This document shows, one piece after another, positions 35,498-45,662 of a DNA stretch of 64,000 nt; position 1 is the stretch's first letter; the number at the start of each line of letters is the position of its first letter. Made by a program: the position numbers and the translations under genes. The notes under the pieces were generated by a model. The model saw only the letters and a program-made list of their open reading frames with translations, ran no database searches and was not told the origin of the DNA. Source of the DNA: CAYNRA01 sp046293395 (GTDB lineage Bacteria > Bacteroidota > Bacteroidia > Cytophagales > Spirosomataceae); assembly GCA_046293395.1 (NCBI GenBank), contig JBKBOU010000001.1, positions 744,001-808,000 of the forward strand, given 5' to 3'.

Positions 35498-36274
35498 TTA
35501 TAAAACGAGCAAACCATTTTTGACTAATATTTCTTTTGCCAGATTTAAGTAACTGATTGCTCCTTTGCTTTCAGCATCTTGTGCTAAAGTTGGAATACCG
35601 TAGCTTGGCGATTCAGATAGACGGACATTTCGGGGAATCAAGGTTTCGAAAACCATATTTTTGAAATGAGCCGTGACTTCATTGACGACCTGATTTGATA
35701 AACGCACACGTAAATCGTACATGGTCAACAAAATTCCCTCAATTTTTAATTCCGGATTTAATCTTTGTTGAATAATTTTAATCGTATTCAATAGTTTACC
35801 CAAACCTTCTAAAGCAAAATATTCACATTGTACAGGGACAATCACCGAGTCTGCGGCAGTTAAGCTATTAATAACAATTAAACCGAGCGAAGGAGAACAA
35901 TCCAAGATAATGAAGTCATAAATATCCTTGAGCGGTGTTAAAGCTTCCTTCATTTTTTCCTCCCTTTTAGGCAAATGAATCATTTCGATTTCAGCGCCTA
36001 CAAGGTCAATATGGGAAGGGAGTAAATGAAGGTTCGGAAAGTCTGTTTTGATGATGATGTCCAGCGGATTCACCTCAGAGACCATACATTCGTAGATACT
36101 ATACTCTACTTCTTTCGGATTGAACCCCAGTCCAGAAGTCGCGTTCGCTTGTGGGTCGGCGTCAACGATTAATGTTTTGAACTCCAATGCTGCTAAACTC
36201 GCAGCTAGATTGATGGTTGTTGTTGTTTTACCAACGCCTCCCTTCTGATTAGCAACTGCAATTATCTTACCCAT
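35498..36274 (-). CDS. parA: Chromosome-partitioning ATPase ParA/Soj
   Basis: A 258-residue ParA with the deviant Walker A KGGVGKTTT (about 11-19), Walker A' DADPQANAT and Walker B FIILDCSPSLG. The length shows the chromosomal Soj type without an N-terminal HTH. It works with ParB to separate replicated origins, which suggests that this locus lies in the origin-proximal part of the chromosome (inference). Confidence 0.98.
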   Translation of the reverse strand: MGKIIAVANQKGGVGKTTTTINLAASLAALEFKTLIVDADPQANATSGLGFNPKEVEYSIYECMVSEVNPLDIIIKTDFPNLHLLPSHIDLVGAEIEMIHLPKREEKMKEALTPLKDIYDFIILDCSPSLGLIVINSLTAADSVIVPVQCEYFALEGLGKLLNTIKIIQQRLNPELKIEGILLTMYDLRVRLSNQVVNEVTAHFKNMVFETLIPRNVRLSESPSYGIPTLAQDAESKGAISYLNLAKEILVKNGLLVL

Positions 36275-36336
36275 TGATTTCTTTGTACAAAATGGTTTAT
36301 CAAAGTTCTATTATTTATGTGTAAGTACCAAATAAT

Positions 36337-36371
36337 TGTTCCACGATTTTTTAGTGTTCCACGAATTAACA
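36337..36371. promoter_or_regulatory. Two parS half-site-like words upstream of parA
   Basis: TGTTCCACG occurs at 36337-36345 and again at 36355-36363, 18 bp apart. The second continues to ...AATTAACA, giving an imperfect palindrome (36355-36371). TGTTCCACG matches the left half of the bacterial parS consensus TGTTNCACGTGAAACA. Neither copy is a full parS, so ParB binding or autoregulation is a hypothesis. Confidence 0.4.
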
Positions 36372-36525
36372 AATCTATCTCTTTTTTTTGATTATTTCAT
36401 TCTTTCAAGATTAACTTATTGATAATCAATTACAAAGAAAATCTATTTACCATGCCATCCAAAATTCCTTTTTCTAACAGAAAGCCACTTATTGGGTAAA
36501 AATGCTTATAACTAACCGCTTACAA

Positions 36526-36561
36526 AAAATCGGGTCAGCTTTTACAAACTGACCCGATTTT
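36526..36561 (-). terminator. Intrinsic terminator after gltD
   Basis: Perfect 13-bp stem (36526-36538 with 36549-36561) with GC core, 10-nt loop, and T-run on the minus strand. It lies just past the gltD stop. Confidence 0.85.
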
Positions 36562-36579
36562 CAAAAAAAGTAGTATGTA

Positions 36580-38097
36580 TTAAACACCTGCATACGTGGC
36601 GGATAACATAGAAACGTGCTTCGATTCGAGCAAAGAATTACCCGTCAGATAAATATCAATCTCTCGTGCAGCTTCCCTCCCTTCAGAAATCGCCCAAACA
36701 ACAAGCGATTGCCCACGGCGCATATCTCCAGCTGCAAAAACTTTTTCAACCGATGTTTTGTAATTGGCATCTTTCACATTTCCACGTCCATCCAATTCTA
36801 CGCCAAGTTCTTCCAATAAACCCGTCGGTTGTGGATGAAGGAAACCAGCGGCAATCAGCGCTAATTCACATGGAATCACTCGCTCTGTGCCAGCAACTTC
36901 TACCATTTTCATCCGTCCAGCTTCCAATACCCATTCAACATTTACTAATTTGATGCCTGTTAAATTACCCTCTGCATCTCCCATAAACTCTTTGGTATTG
37001 ATAGACCAATTTCGGTCACAACCTTCTTCATGCGAACTAGACGTACGCAGTTGCATCGGCCAATTTGGCCAAGGTGTTGTTTCGTCTCTTGTTTCGGGTG
37101 GCATTGGCATAATTTCAATTTGCGAAATAGACTTTGCACCATGTCTGTTTGAAGTACCTACACAGTCTGAACCCGTATCTCCTCCACCGATTACAACCAC
37201 ATTTTTTCCTGTTGCCCAAATATCTCCCTGTTGGTATGCTTGTCCTTGGTGGTCTTTGGTTTCTACCAACGAGATTCCTCTCTCCTTCGCGACTCGTTTG
37301 TTTTGCTGACTCAAGAACTCCATCGCGAAATGTACACCTTTCAGATGGGAACCTTTTACTGTATCTAACCCTCTTGGAACGGTCGAACCGCCAGAAAGCA
37401 AAACAGCATCAAAATCATCTACCAAATCTTTTCCTTTGATTGTCTCGCCAACATTCACATTTGTTTTGAACACGATTCCTTCAGCTTCCATCACGTTTAG
37501 ACGACGGTCAATCACGGATTTATCGAGTTTAAAATCAGGAATACCGTATCTAACAAGCCCACCGATTTGGTCGGCACGTTCAAAGACAGTTACCTGATGC
37601 CCAGCTTTGTTAAGCTGCGCTGCTGCTGCCAAGCCTGCCGGGCCTGACCCTACGATGGCAACTGATTTCCCCGTACGTTTTGCTGGATTTTTCGGAACAA
37701 CCCATCCGTTTTCGAAGGCTTTTTCAACGATTGATTTTTCGATGTACTCAATGGAAACGGGCGGCTTGTTAATACCCAAAACACAAGCAGCTTCGCACGG
37801 AGCTGGACAAATTCTTCCCGTAAATTCAGGAAAGTTATTTGTTGATGAAAGTAGTTCAAAAGCCAACTGCCAGTTTTGGTCATACACGGCGTCATTAAAC
37901 TCTGGAATAATGTTTCCGAGCGGACATCCACTGTGGCAAAACGGAATACCGCAGTCCATACAGCGCGCGGCTTGTTGTGTGGTTTGCTTCTCATCGTAAG
38001 GCAATTCCACCTCTTTGTAATCTACTTTTCTTTCCTCGACAGGCCGCTTTACAGACGGCTGGCGGTCATATTCTAAAAAACCTGTTGGCTTTCCCAT
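36580..38097 (-). CDS. gltD: Glutamate synthase (NADPH) small subunit
   Basis: A 505-residue iron-sulfur flavoprotein. The N-terminal cysteine cluster (CMDCGIPFCHSGCPLGN; CPAPCEAACVLG) is followed by two Rossmann folds, one for FAD (VAIVGSGPAGLAAAAQL) and one for NADPH (VVVIGGGDTGSDCVGTS), and a C-terminal FAD motif (VFAAGDMRRGQSLVVWAI). It passes electrons from NADPH to the large subunit. It is 49 nt downstream of gltB, forming gltBD. Confidence 0.98.
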   Translation of the reverse strand: MGKPTGFLEYDRQPSVKRPVEERKVDYKEVELPYDEKQTTQQAARCMDCGIPFCHSGCPLGNIIPEFNDAVYDQNWQLAFELLSSTNNFPEFTGRICPAPCEAACVLGINKPPVSIEYIEKSIVEKAFENGWVVPKNPAKRTGKSVAIVGSGPAGLAAAAQLNKAGHQVTVFERADQIGGLVRYGIPDFKLDKSVIDRRLNVMEAEGIVFKTNVNVGETIKGKDLVDDFDAVLLSGGSTVPRGLDTVKGSHLKGVHFAMEFLSQQNKRVAKERGISLVETKDHQGQAYQQGDIWATGKNVVVIGGGDTGSDCVGTSNRHGAKSISQIEIMPMPPETRDETTPWPNWPMQLRTSSSHEEGCDRNWSINTKEFMGDAEGNLTGIKLVNVEWVLEAGRMKMVEVAGTERVIPCELALIAAGFLHPQPTGLLEELGVELDGRGNVKDANYKTSVEKVFAAGDMRRGQSLVVWAISEGREAAREIDIYLTGNSLLESKHVSMLSATYAGV

Positions 38098-38146
38098 AAG
38101 ATGTAGTCTTTTTTTTACTATGCTAACAAATCCTATTTTTTATAAA

Positions 38147-41100
38147 TTAAGCGGCTTCTGTGGCTGCTTTCTTTTTTCTTTCCTCTAAAATTCGTTTGTA
38201 ATCTCTTGGATATACTTTTACGAATTTAGCCAATGAAGCCTCCCAATTGCCAAGAATTTCGGCGGCTACCGTACTGCCGGTTGTATCCAAATGTTTCTGA
38301 ATCATGGCTTGAAGTATCAACTCGTCTTCTGAGCTAATTCCTTCTAAATCAACCATTTCCATATTACATTTACTTGAAAAATCACTGAATTGGTCATATA
38401 CAAACGCCAAACCGCCACTCATTCCGGCAGCAAAGTTCTTCCCTGTTTCTCCCAATACAACGACTGTTCCGCCAGTCATATACTCACATCCGTGATCACC
38501 TAATCCCTCCACGACAACGCGTGCACCTGAATTTCGGACACAGAAACGCTCGCCTGCGATTCCGCGAATATACGCCTCTCCGGATGTCGCACCATAGAAA
38601 GAAACATTCCCTACAATCATGTTTTGTTCAGCCTTGAAAGTCGCTTGCTTGTCTGGATAAACAATAAGTTCAGCACCACAAAGACCTTTTCCAAAGTAAT
38701 CGTTGGCATCGCCTTCCAGCTCAAATGTCAGACCTTTGGTTGAGAAAGCACCAAACGACTGCCCTGCCGTACCTTTGAATTTATAGTGAATGGTTCTTGC
38801 GGGCAATCCATCTCCCTTAAATCTCTTCGAAACTTCGTTTGATAACATCGCCCCGATGGAACGATTGAGGTTATTTACGACGTATTCACCTGTTACTTTC
38901 TCCTTCTTTTCCAAAGCTGAAGCAGCATCTACAATAAGCTGACGATCCAAGACAAACGCAATGCCGTGGTCTTGTTCTTCTTGTTTGTAGAGTGCTACCG
39001 ACTCATCCGCAGGTTCTTTGTAAAGAATGCGAGATAAGTTTAAATTTTGATATTTCCAATGCTTTAAATCTGGTCTTTGTTTCAACATTTGAACTTGACC
39101 AACCATCTCATTGACAGTTCGGAAACCTAGCTCTGCCATGATTTCACGCATTTCACGTGCCAAATAATGGAACATATTCACGACATGTTCTGGTTTTCCA
39201 GTAAATAAAGCACGAAGTTCCTCCCGTTGCGTTGCTACACCAACTGGGCATGTATTCAAGTGGCATTTCCGCATCATAATACACCCAACAGCAACCAATG
39301 CCGCAGTGGCTACACCGAACTCTTCAGCACCAAGAAGCGCTGCAATGGCTAAATCTCTACCCGTTCTGATCTGACCGTCTGCTTGCACTGTAACACGACC
39401 TCTGAGCTTATTTTTTACCAATGTTTGGTGTGTCTCCGCTAAACCGAGCTCCCAAGGAAGACCTGCATGACGAATCGAAGAAAGAGGCGATGCGCCTGTT
39501 CCACCGTCATGGCCTGCTACAAGTACGACGTCTGCATGTGCTTTGGCAACACCCGTGGCAATTGTTCCTACACCTGCTTCTGACACTAATTTGACAGAAA
39601 TACGCGCCTCTCTGTTTGCATTTTTCAAGTCATAAATCAATTGAGCTAAATCCTCAATCGAATAAATATCATGGTGAGGCGGAGGAGAAATTAAACCTAC
39701 ACCCGGCGTTGAATGACGCACACGACCAATCCAATCATCGACTTTATGACCTGGTAACTGCCCGCCTTCACCTGGTTTTGCCCCTTGTGCCATCTTAATT
39801 TGAAGCTCTTTGGCATTCGTCAAATAATGACTTGTCACACCAAATCGTCCAGAAGCTACCTGCTTGATACTCGACGATAGATTATCCCCGTTTACATCCA
39901 ATTCGTACCGTATTTCGTCTTCACCACCTTCCCCGGAGTTTGAGCGACCTCCAATCCGGTTCATGGCAATAGCCAACGTCGTGTGTGCTTCCCATGAAAT
40001 TGAACCAAACGACATCGCACCTGTGGCAAAACGTTTGAAAATCTCTGTTTCAGGCTCTACCTCATCTATCGAGATAGGCGTTCCTTTTGCAAATTTCAAC
40101 AAACCACGAAGCGTCAACGCATCTTTGGTTTGGTCATTGATGAGCTGCGAATATTTCTTGAATAAGGCATATCCTTTGTCCAAATCTTTTTCACCCACTC
40201 GGCAAGATTGCTGCAATAAATGAATTGTCTGTGGATTGAAAATATGTTTTTCACCCCGCTGTTTCCATTGGTAAACTCCACCAACTTCTAATCGTTGAAC
40301 AGATTCGGACGGTTTTTTAGGAAAAGCTACCGTGTGACGAATGATACATTCACGCGCAATTTCCTCCAAGCCCATTCCTTCTACTCTTGAAACAGTACCA
40401 GTAAAATATTTATCGACAACTTTTTTATTCAAGCCAACACATTCAAAAATTTGTGCTCCTTGATACGATTGAAGTGTTGAAATCCCCATTTTTGAGAAGA
40501 TTTTCAATAATTCTTTGTCAACAGCTTTGGTGTAATTCTTGAATAATTGTTCATCGGTAAATTCACCGTCAATTTGGCCTTTTCTATTCATTCCAGCCAA
40601 TGTTTCAAATGCCATGTACGGGCAAACGCCAGCCGCTCCATATCCGATAAGCGTTGCGACGTGGTGTGTTTCCCAAATATCTCCAGATTCTACCAAAATA
40701 CCCACTTTCCCGCGCAATCCCTTGCGAATCAAGTAGTGATGCACAGTTGCCGTTACCAAAAGCGATGGAATAGGCGCATGTTCAGAGTCAATGGCTCTGT
40801 CAGAAAGGATAATGATTTCAAAACCGTCTTCAATCGCATCTGTTGCGTATCGACAAATTCTATCGAGGGCAAATTCCAAACTTTTAGCAGGATTTGCATT
40901 ATTTACACTGAAGTACGTATTGATCGTTTTTGCTTGGAAACCATTTTGATCCACAAAGCGAAGTTTATCAAACTCTTTGGGTGTCAAGACAGGTTGCTCC
41001 AATTGCACTTGGCGGCAATGCGAAGGCGTTTCTGTCAAGATATTTTCGGTAGAACCTACATACGAAATCAAAGACATAATTGACCGCTCCCGGATGGAGT

Positions 41101-42706
41101 CAATCGGTGGATTGGTAACTTGCGCAAATAATTGCTTGAAATAATGCGATAAATGCTGACTTTGGTCGGATAAAATTGCCAGTGGCGTATCGATACCCAT
41201 TGACCCGATTGCCTCGACACCTGAAACACTCATCGGTGCTAAAATCATCCGCAAATCTTCCGAGGTAAATCCTGCACTGATTTGGCGTTTTAATAAAGAA
41301 GCATCGTCGTAGCTATTGTACGGGCGAATGGACTCAGGTAAATCTGCTACTTTGATTTTATTTTCATTCAACCATTCCTGGTAAGGTTGTCTGGTACAAA
41401 TATCATTTTTCAGCTCTTCATCAGGGATAATACGACCTTGTTCCATGTCCACGACAAACATCCGACCGGGTTGCAAGCGACCTTTGGAAATGACTGAAGC
41501 TGGATCTACGTCTAATACACCCGCTTCAGAAGCCATGATGACTGTATCGTCATTCAGAACCCAATATCTGGAAGGGCGAAGACCGTTTCTGTCCAAGGTA
41601 GCTCCGACAATTTTACCATCGGTGAATGAGATAGAGGCTGGACCATCCCACGGCTCCATAATGGTTGCATGATACTCGTAGAAAGCCTTGCGGTTGGCAT
41701 CCATGTGCTCGTTTCCGTCCCATGCTTCTGGCACCATCATCATCATAACATGCGGTAAAGAGCGACCAGAGAGATACAGAAGTTCAATCGCATTATCTAG
41801 CTGAGCCGAATCTGAATTTCCGGCATCACAGATAGGAAGAATCATATTCATTTCCTCTTCTGTAAAAAACTCCGAGTAAAAACTTTTTTCTCCTGCCCGA
41901 ATCCAGTTGACATTTCCTTTTACCGTATTGATTTCGCCGTTATGGGCAATAAAACGGAAGGGCTGTGCCAATTTCCAAGAAGGAAACGTATTGGTTGAAA
42001 AACGAGAGTGAACGATGGCAAAAGCGGAAACAACGTTTTTATGCAATAAATCAGGAAAATAATACTTGAGTTGCTCTGTGGTTAATTGTCCTTTGTACGA
42101 AATTGTTCTACACGACAAAGACGAAAAGTAGAAATGTTCTGCCGCGCCAGCAACAGATTCACGAATCACGCGTGAGGCATATTGTCTAAATACATACAGA
42201 CGACGCTCAAAAGCGATGTCATCTTGAATAGAATCCGGTCTTTTTATAAAGATTTGTTCAACAGAAGGCTCAACAGAACCAGAATCTTTTCCAAGAGAGT
42301 CGTTCAAAGTAGGTACTTCTCTGTACCCCAATAATTCTAAATCCAATCTTTCCAGATTACGGAATAGAATTTCCTTGCATTCTTTTTTGGCTAAAGGATC
42401 TCTTGGAAAGAAAACCATACCAACACCATACTCACCAGACGACGGCAACTTCACGCCTATTTTCCGGCACTCGTCCAAGAAATACTCATGCGGAATTTGA
42501 ATGAGAATACCTGCACCATCACCCGTTTGGGGGTCACAGCCACAAGCGCCTCTGTGATCCATGCGCTCCAGCATTGTAATTGCATCAGCCACAATTTGGT
42601 GAGATTTCCGTCCTTTTAAATGGGCTCTAAAACCGATACCACATGCATCGTGTTCGAACTCAGGACGATACAAACCTGGTTGTTGTTTAACTTCTGTCAT
42701 CATCAA
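38147..42706 (-). CDS. gltB: Glutamate synthase large subunit
   Basis: A 1519-residue enzyme that makes glutamate from glutamine and 2-oxoglutarate. The amidotransferase domain starts at the cysteine in HDACGIGFRAHL, the catalytic N-terminal Cys after processing; a short propeptide precedes it. The central and FMN-binding synthase domains follow (GAKPGEGGQLPGHKV; AGHDGGTGASPL; 3Fe-4S cysteines in CIMMRKCHLNTCPVGVATQ), and then the C-terminal beta-helix domain with repeated G-rich turns. Start: three ATGs occur in a row at 42706-42698; the first is used here. Confidence 0.97.
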   Translation of the reverse strand: MMMTEVKQQPGLYRPEFEHDACGIGFRAHLKGRKSHQIVADAITMLERMDHRGACGCDPQTGDGAGILIQIPHEYFLDECRKIGVKLPSSGEYGVGMVFFPRDPLAKKECKEILFRNLERLDLELLGYREVPTLNDSLGKDSGSVEPSVEQIFIKRPDSIQDDIAFERRLYVFRQYASRVIRESVAGAAEHFYFSSLSCRTISYKGQLTTEQLKYYFPDLLHKNVVSAFAIVHSRFSTNTFPSWKLAQPFRFIAHNGEINTVKGNVNWIRAGEKSFYSEFFTEEEMNMILPICDAGNSDSAQLDNAIELLYLSGRSLPHVMMMMVPEAWDGNEHMDANRKAFYEYHATIMEPWDGPASISFTDGKIVGATLDRNGLRPSRYWVLNDDTVIMASEAGVLDVDPASVISKGRLQPGRMFVVDMEQGRIIPDEELKNDICTRQPYQEWLNENKIKVADLPESIRPYNSYDDASLLKRQISAGFTSEDLRMILAPMSVSGVEAIGSMGIDTPLAILSDQSQHLSHYFKQLFAQVTNPPIDSIRERSIMSLISYVGSTENILTETPSHCRQVQLEQPVLTPKEFDKLRFVDQNGFQAKTINTYFSVNNANPAKSLEFALDRICRYATDAIEDGFEIIILSDRAIDSEHAPIPSLLVTATVHHYLIRKGLRGKVGILVESGDIWETHHVATLIGYGAAGVCPYMAFETLAGMNRKGQIDGEFTDEQLFKNYTKAVDKELLKIFSKMGISTLQSYQGAQIFECVGLNKKVVDKYFTGTVSRVEGMGLEEIARECIIRHTVAFPKKPSESVQRLEVGGVYQWKQRGEKHIFNPQTIHLLQQSCRVGEKDLDKGYALFKKYSQLINDQTKDALTLRGLLKFAKGTPISIDEVEPETEIFKRFATGAMSFGSISWEAHTTLAIAMNRIGGRSNSGEGGEDEIRYELDVNGDNLSSSIKQVASGRFGVTSHYLTNAKELQIKMAQGAKPGEGGQLPGHKVDDWIGRVRHSTPGVGLISPPPHHDIYSIEDLAQLIYDLKNANREARISVKLVSEAGVGTIATGVAKAHADVVLVAGHDGGTGASPLSSIRHAGLPWELGLAETHQTLVKNKLRGRVTVQADGQIRTGRDLAIAALLGAEEFGVATAALVAVGCIMMRKCHLNTCPVGVATQREELRALFTGKPEHVVNMFHYLAREMREIMAELGFRTVNEMVGQVQMLKQRPDLKHWKYQNLNLSRILYKEPADESVALYKQEEQDHGIAFVLDRQLIVDAASALEKKEKVTGEYVVNNLNRSIGAMLSNEVSKRFKGDGLPARTIHYKFKGTAGQSFGAFSTKGLTFELEGDANDYFGKGLCGAELIVYPDKQATFKAEQNMIVGNVSFYGATSGEAYIRGIAGERFCVRNSGARVVVEGLGDHGCEYMTGGTVVVLGETGKNFAAGMSGGLAFVYDQFSDFSSKCNMEMVDLEGISSEDELILQAMIQKHLDTTGSTVAAEILGNWEASLAKFVKVYPRDYKRILEERKKKAATEAA

Positions 42707-42943
42707 GTTGTAGTTGTAGTAATATTGGTCAAATTGTACTCGTTTTTACCCTGTTTCTCCATACTAAGACGTTTGGCAAATAGGGAGTTAGATATATATA
42801 TTCTATAATATCCTTGCAATATAATAATTAAAAAATTTGGTATTCATACTTTAAATCCAAATTTTATTTCAAATCCATAAAATAATTAATATATTACCAA
42901 AATCTATAAAAATTATACAATTCACGACCTAGATACCAACAAA
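42707..42943. promoter_or_regulatory. Upstream region of gltB
   Basis: 237 bp of very AT-rich DNA before gltB, including an alternating TA run near 42790-42800. It must contain the gltBD promoter. I found neither a clean TAnnTTTG box nor a sigma-54 site by eye, and no open reading frame worth calling. Confidence 0.4.
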
Positions 42944-42988
42944 AAATCAGCTAAAACACCCTCAAAAGAGAACTATTTTAGCTGATTT
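42944..42988 (-). terminator. Intrinsic terminator after ribF
   Basis: Perfect 13-bp stem (42944-42956 with 42976-42988) and a 19-nt loop, A-rich at the far end so that the minus-strand transcript ends in T-rich sequence. It lies 30 nt past the ribF stop. Confidence 0.75.
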
Positions 42989-43017
42989 CTATAAAATTGA
43001 AGTCTAAATTCACGCTT

Positions 43018-43947
43018 CTACCCCAACAAAGTCAAGGCTTTTTCTCTGTCAAGATGGATTTGGTTTTTTAATTCGTCCAATGACGAAAACTTTTTTTCTG
43101 GACGAATAAAACCGAGTACATGTACGGTTAATGTTTCTCCGTAAATATCTGAATTGAAATCAAAAATATGCACTTCGTTTGTTCTGCCTACCCCATCCAC
43201 TGTCGGTCTATTTCCAATATTCATAACGCCTGAGAGCGTTTTGTTTCGGCAATTTACCCGCACAGCATAGACACCATTTTGAGGAATCAATTTGTAGTTT
43301 TCAGACACATGAACATTGGCAGTAGGAAAACCAATTGTTCTGCCTAGCTGCCTGCCTTTCACTACGACGCCCACAAAACTGTAGGGACGACCGAGTAACT
43401 CATGGGCAATTTCTACATTCCCTTTGATTAATGCCTCCCGAATTTTGGTTGAACTAATCGCACTCTTATCAATTTCTTGGCGAGAAATCTCTTCTATTTC
43501 GAGATTGAACCGTTCTTTGTTGGCTTGAAGAAAATCAAATCCGCCACTTCTATTTTTTCCAAAACGGTGGTCATATCCAATAATCAAGGTCTTCGTACCT
43601 ATGCCATTCAATAAAATATCTTGTACGTATTTCTCCGCTATTAACTCCGAAAAATCCCTCGTAAAAGGCAAAACCAATAAATGTTGCACACCTAGCCGAG
43701 CTAAAATCTCTGCCTTTTCGTCGATTGTGGTTAATAATTGAACAGGTAAATCCGGTGATTTCGACACGACCAATCTTGGATGTGGCCAAAAAGTAAGCAC
43801 TACGGATTCACCTCCCTGCGCAGCAGCCAGTTCATTCAGGCGATGAATAATTTTTTGATGCCCCAGATGAACACCATCAAACGTACCGCTGGTCACAACG
43901 GCATGTGGTAAAGGAGTAAATTCAGCTAGACTATAATGTATTTTCAC
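43018..43947 (-). CDS. ribF: Bifunctional riboflavin kinase / FAD synthetase
   Basis: A 309-residue enzyme. The N-terminal nucleotidyltransferase (FAD synthetase) domain has TFDGVHLGHQKII (the HxGH-type motif) and KTLIIGYDHRFGKNRSGG. The C-terminal riboflavin kinase domain has GRQLGRTIGFPTANV and NGVYAVRV. It makes FMN and FAD from riboflavin. Its start overlaps the end of truB by 17 nt, so the pair is translationally coupled. Confidence 0.97.
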   Translation of the reverse strand: MKIHYSLAEFTPLPHAVVTSGTFDGVHLGHQKIIHRLNELAAAQGGESVVLTFWPHPRLVVSKSPDLPVQLLTTIDEKAEILARLGVQHLLVLPFTRDFSELIAEKYVQDILLNGIGTKTLIIGYDHRFGKNRSGGFDFLQANKERFNLEIEEISRQEIDKSAISSTKIREALIKGNVEIAHELLGRPYSFVGVVVKGRQLGRTIGFPTANVHVSENYKLIPQNGVYAVRVNCRNKTLSGVMNIGNRPTVDGVGRTNEVHIFDFNSDIYGETLTVHVLGFIRPEKKFSSLDELKNQIHLDREKALTLLG

Positions 43948-44623
43948 TTTTCTTGAGTTGCTCTAAGTATTCTTCGATGCTCAGGGCATCATCTACGCAA
44001 AAAGTACCAATTTTAGTTCTACGCAAAGAACCAAGATACGCACCACTCTGTAACTTTTGACCAAAATCACGCGCCATACTTCGGATGTACGTCCCTTTTG
44101 AACAAACGATACGGAAGGAAATGACGGGAAAAGCGCTGCTATCAATTTCAAACACTTTGACTTCTACCTGTCGAGATTTCATGATTACCTCCTCGCCTTT
44201 CCGCGCAGATTCGTAGGCACGTTTCCCATTGATTTTAACGGCAGAATGTGCGGGTGGAAACTGTTCGATATTGCCTGTCATGTCTGCTACGACATTTTCG
44301 AGCATTTCTTTTGTAATATGTGAAGTAGGGTATTCGGCATCGAAATCTGTCTCTAAATCAACGGATGGCGTTGTTTTTCCGAGGACAAATGTGCCAGTAT
44401 ATTCCTTTTCTTGTGCTTGGTACGATTCAATTTCCTTGGTCTTTTTTCCTGTACAGAGGATTAACAAACCTGTAGCAAGAGGATCGAGTGTGCCTGCATG
44501 ACCCACTTTTTTGAACTTCCCTCCGTATCGAATTTTATTTACGACATCAAAAGAAGTCCAACGAAGGGGTTTATCAATAAGGATTACGTAGTCACGGGAC
44601 AACGGGGTAGTTGCTTCTTCCAT
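43931..44623 (-). CDS. truB: tRNA pseudouridine(55) synthase TruB
   Basis: A 230-residue enzyme that makes pseudouridine 55 in the T loop of tRNAs. Motif II with catalytic Asp47 is VGHAGTLDPLATGLLI; the N-terminal DKPLRWTSFDVVNK and the later CSKGTYIRSMARDFG are also family motifs. It lacks the C-terminal PUA domain of the E. coli enzyme, so it is short, as is usual in Bacteroidota. It lies 4 nt downstream of uppP. Confidence 0.97.
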   Translation of the reverse strand: MEEATTPLSRDYVILIDKPLRWTSFDVVNKIRYGGKFKKVGHAGTLDPLATGLLILCTGKKTKEIESYQAQEKEYTGTFVLGKTTPSVDLETDFDAEYPTSHITKEMLENVVADMTGNIEQFPPAHSAVKINGKRAYESARKGEEVIMKSRQVEVKVFEIDSSAFPVISFRIVCSKGTYIRSMARDFGQKLQSGAYLGSLRRTKIGTFCVDDALSIEEYLEQLKKSENTL

Positions 44624-44627
44624 AGAA

Positions 44628-45419
44628 TTAAATGACGCTTAGCTCAACGCCGGAGAGGATTAAGGCGATTAAGACAAGACCTAAGCCGATGCGGTAATAG
44701 CCAAAAACACGGAAACCATATTTTTGTAAAAAATGTATAAAAAACTTAATTGCCAGCATAGCCACTACAAATGCGATGGCGTTCCCGAAAAGTAATAAAT
44801 TTATTTCTTCAGTGGAGAAGGTCAATGTGCCTGTCAAAAAGCCTTTTAATAATTTGTATGCGGAGGCGGCCAACATGGTTGGAACAGCCAAAAAGAAAGA
44901 AAATTCAGCCGAAGATTTTCTGGATAAGCCTTGGAACATTCCACCAATAATCGTTGAGGCAGAGCGAGAGACGCCTGGAATCATGGCGATACACTGAAAT
45001 AATCCGATTTTAAAGGCATCTGAGTACGCTATTTCTTCTTTTTGAGCTCTTTTCTCAAAATAAGCATCGATAAAAACCAGAACTACACCGCCTAGAACAA
45101 GCATAATGGCTACAACCAAGACATTTTCCAATAATTGGTCAATCAAATCTCCCAAAATTAACCCAATAAAGGCAGCCGGAATAAAAGCAACAGCTAATTT
45201 GTAATAAAATTCCAATGATTGGAAAAATCTACGCCAATATAATACGACGACGGAAAGAATGGCGCCGAATTGGATATTGACTTCAAAAATTTTAGTGAAA
45301 GAGGCTTCATTTATGCCCATAAAGGCAGCACCAATAATCATGTGTCCCGTTGAGCTTACGGGTAAATATTCTGTTATTCCTTCAATGATGGCTAAGATAA
45401 GCGCCTGAAAATATGTCAT
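44628..45419 (-). CDS. uppP: Undecaprenyl-diphosphatase UppP (BacA)
   Basis: A 263-residue membrane phosphatase that recycles the undecaprenyl carrier of cell-wall synthesis. Both family motifs are present: EGITEYLPVSSTGHMI near the N-terminus and PGVSRSASTIIGG in the middle. About eight membrane spans are visible. It sits in a run ftsX-DUF3098-uppP-truB-ribF, all on the minus strand with gaps of 4-12 nt or overlaps, clearly one operon. Confidence 0.97.
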   Translation of the reverse strand: MTYFQALILAIIEGITEYLPVSSTGHMIIGAAFMGINEASFTKIFEVNIQFGAILSVVVLYWRRFFQSLEFYYKLAVAFIPAAFIGLILGDLIDQLLENVLVVAIMLVLGGVVLVFIDAYFEKRAQKEEIAYSDAFKIGLFQCIAMIPGVSRSASTIIGGMFQGLSRKSSAEFSFFLAVPTMLAASAYKLLKGFLTGTLTFSTEEINLLLFGNAIAFVVAMLAIKFFIHFLQKYGFRVFGYYRIGLGLVLIALILSGVELSVI

Positions 45420-45431
45420 CTGTTTTTTTCT

Positions 45432-45659
45432 TTATTTTTTCTTGAGAATAGCATAGAACTCAACCATAAATCCTAAAAAGGCAATGATTGGCCCGAGTGT
45501 TAGTCCCAAAAAACCAAAACCAAATTCTTCTGTATCCATCGTCATGATGATAAAACCGCCAAGTATAAGGGCTAGGCCAATGAACATCAATTTGTAGTTA
45601 GCCTGTCCAAAGGGCAAAGATGGTTCATTTTTAGGAGTCGTTTTTTCTTGATTACTCAT
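45432..45659 (-). CDS. DUF3098 family small membrane protein
   Basis: A 75-residue protein with two membrane spans (about 26-44 and 50-70) joined by a short acidic turn with a DTEEFGFGF segment, and a charged N-terminus. Length and layout match DUF3098, a Bacteroidota family usually found between ftsX and uppP, as here (3-nt and 12-nt gaps). Function is unknown; the context suggests a role in cell-envelope growth or division. Confidence 0.85.
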   Translation of the reverse strand: MSNQEKTTPKNEPSLPFGQANYKLMFIGLALILGGFIIMTMDTEEFGFGFLGLTLGPIIAFLGFMVEFYAILKKK

Positions 45660-45662
45660 TTT

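Noticed and set aside
40539..41083. Overlapping plus-strand frames inside gltB
   Set aside because: Antisense shadows of a complete and well-recognised gltB frame.
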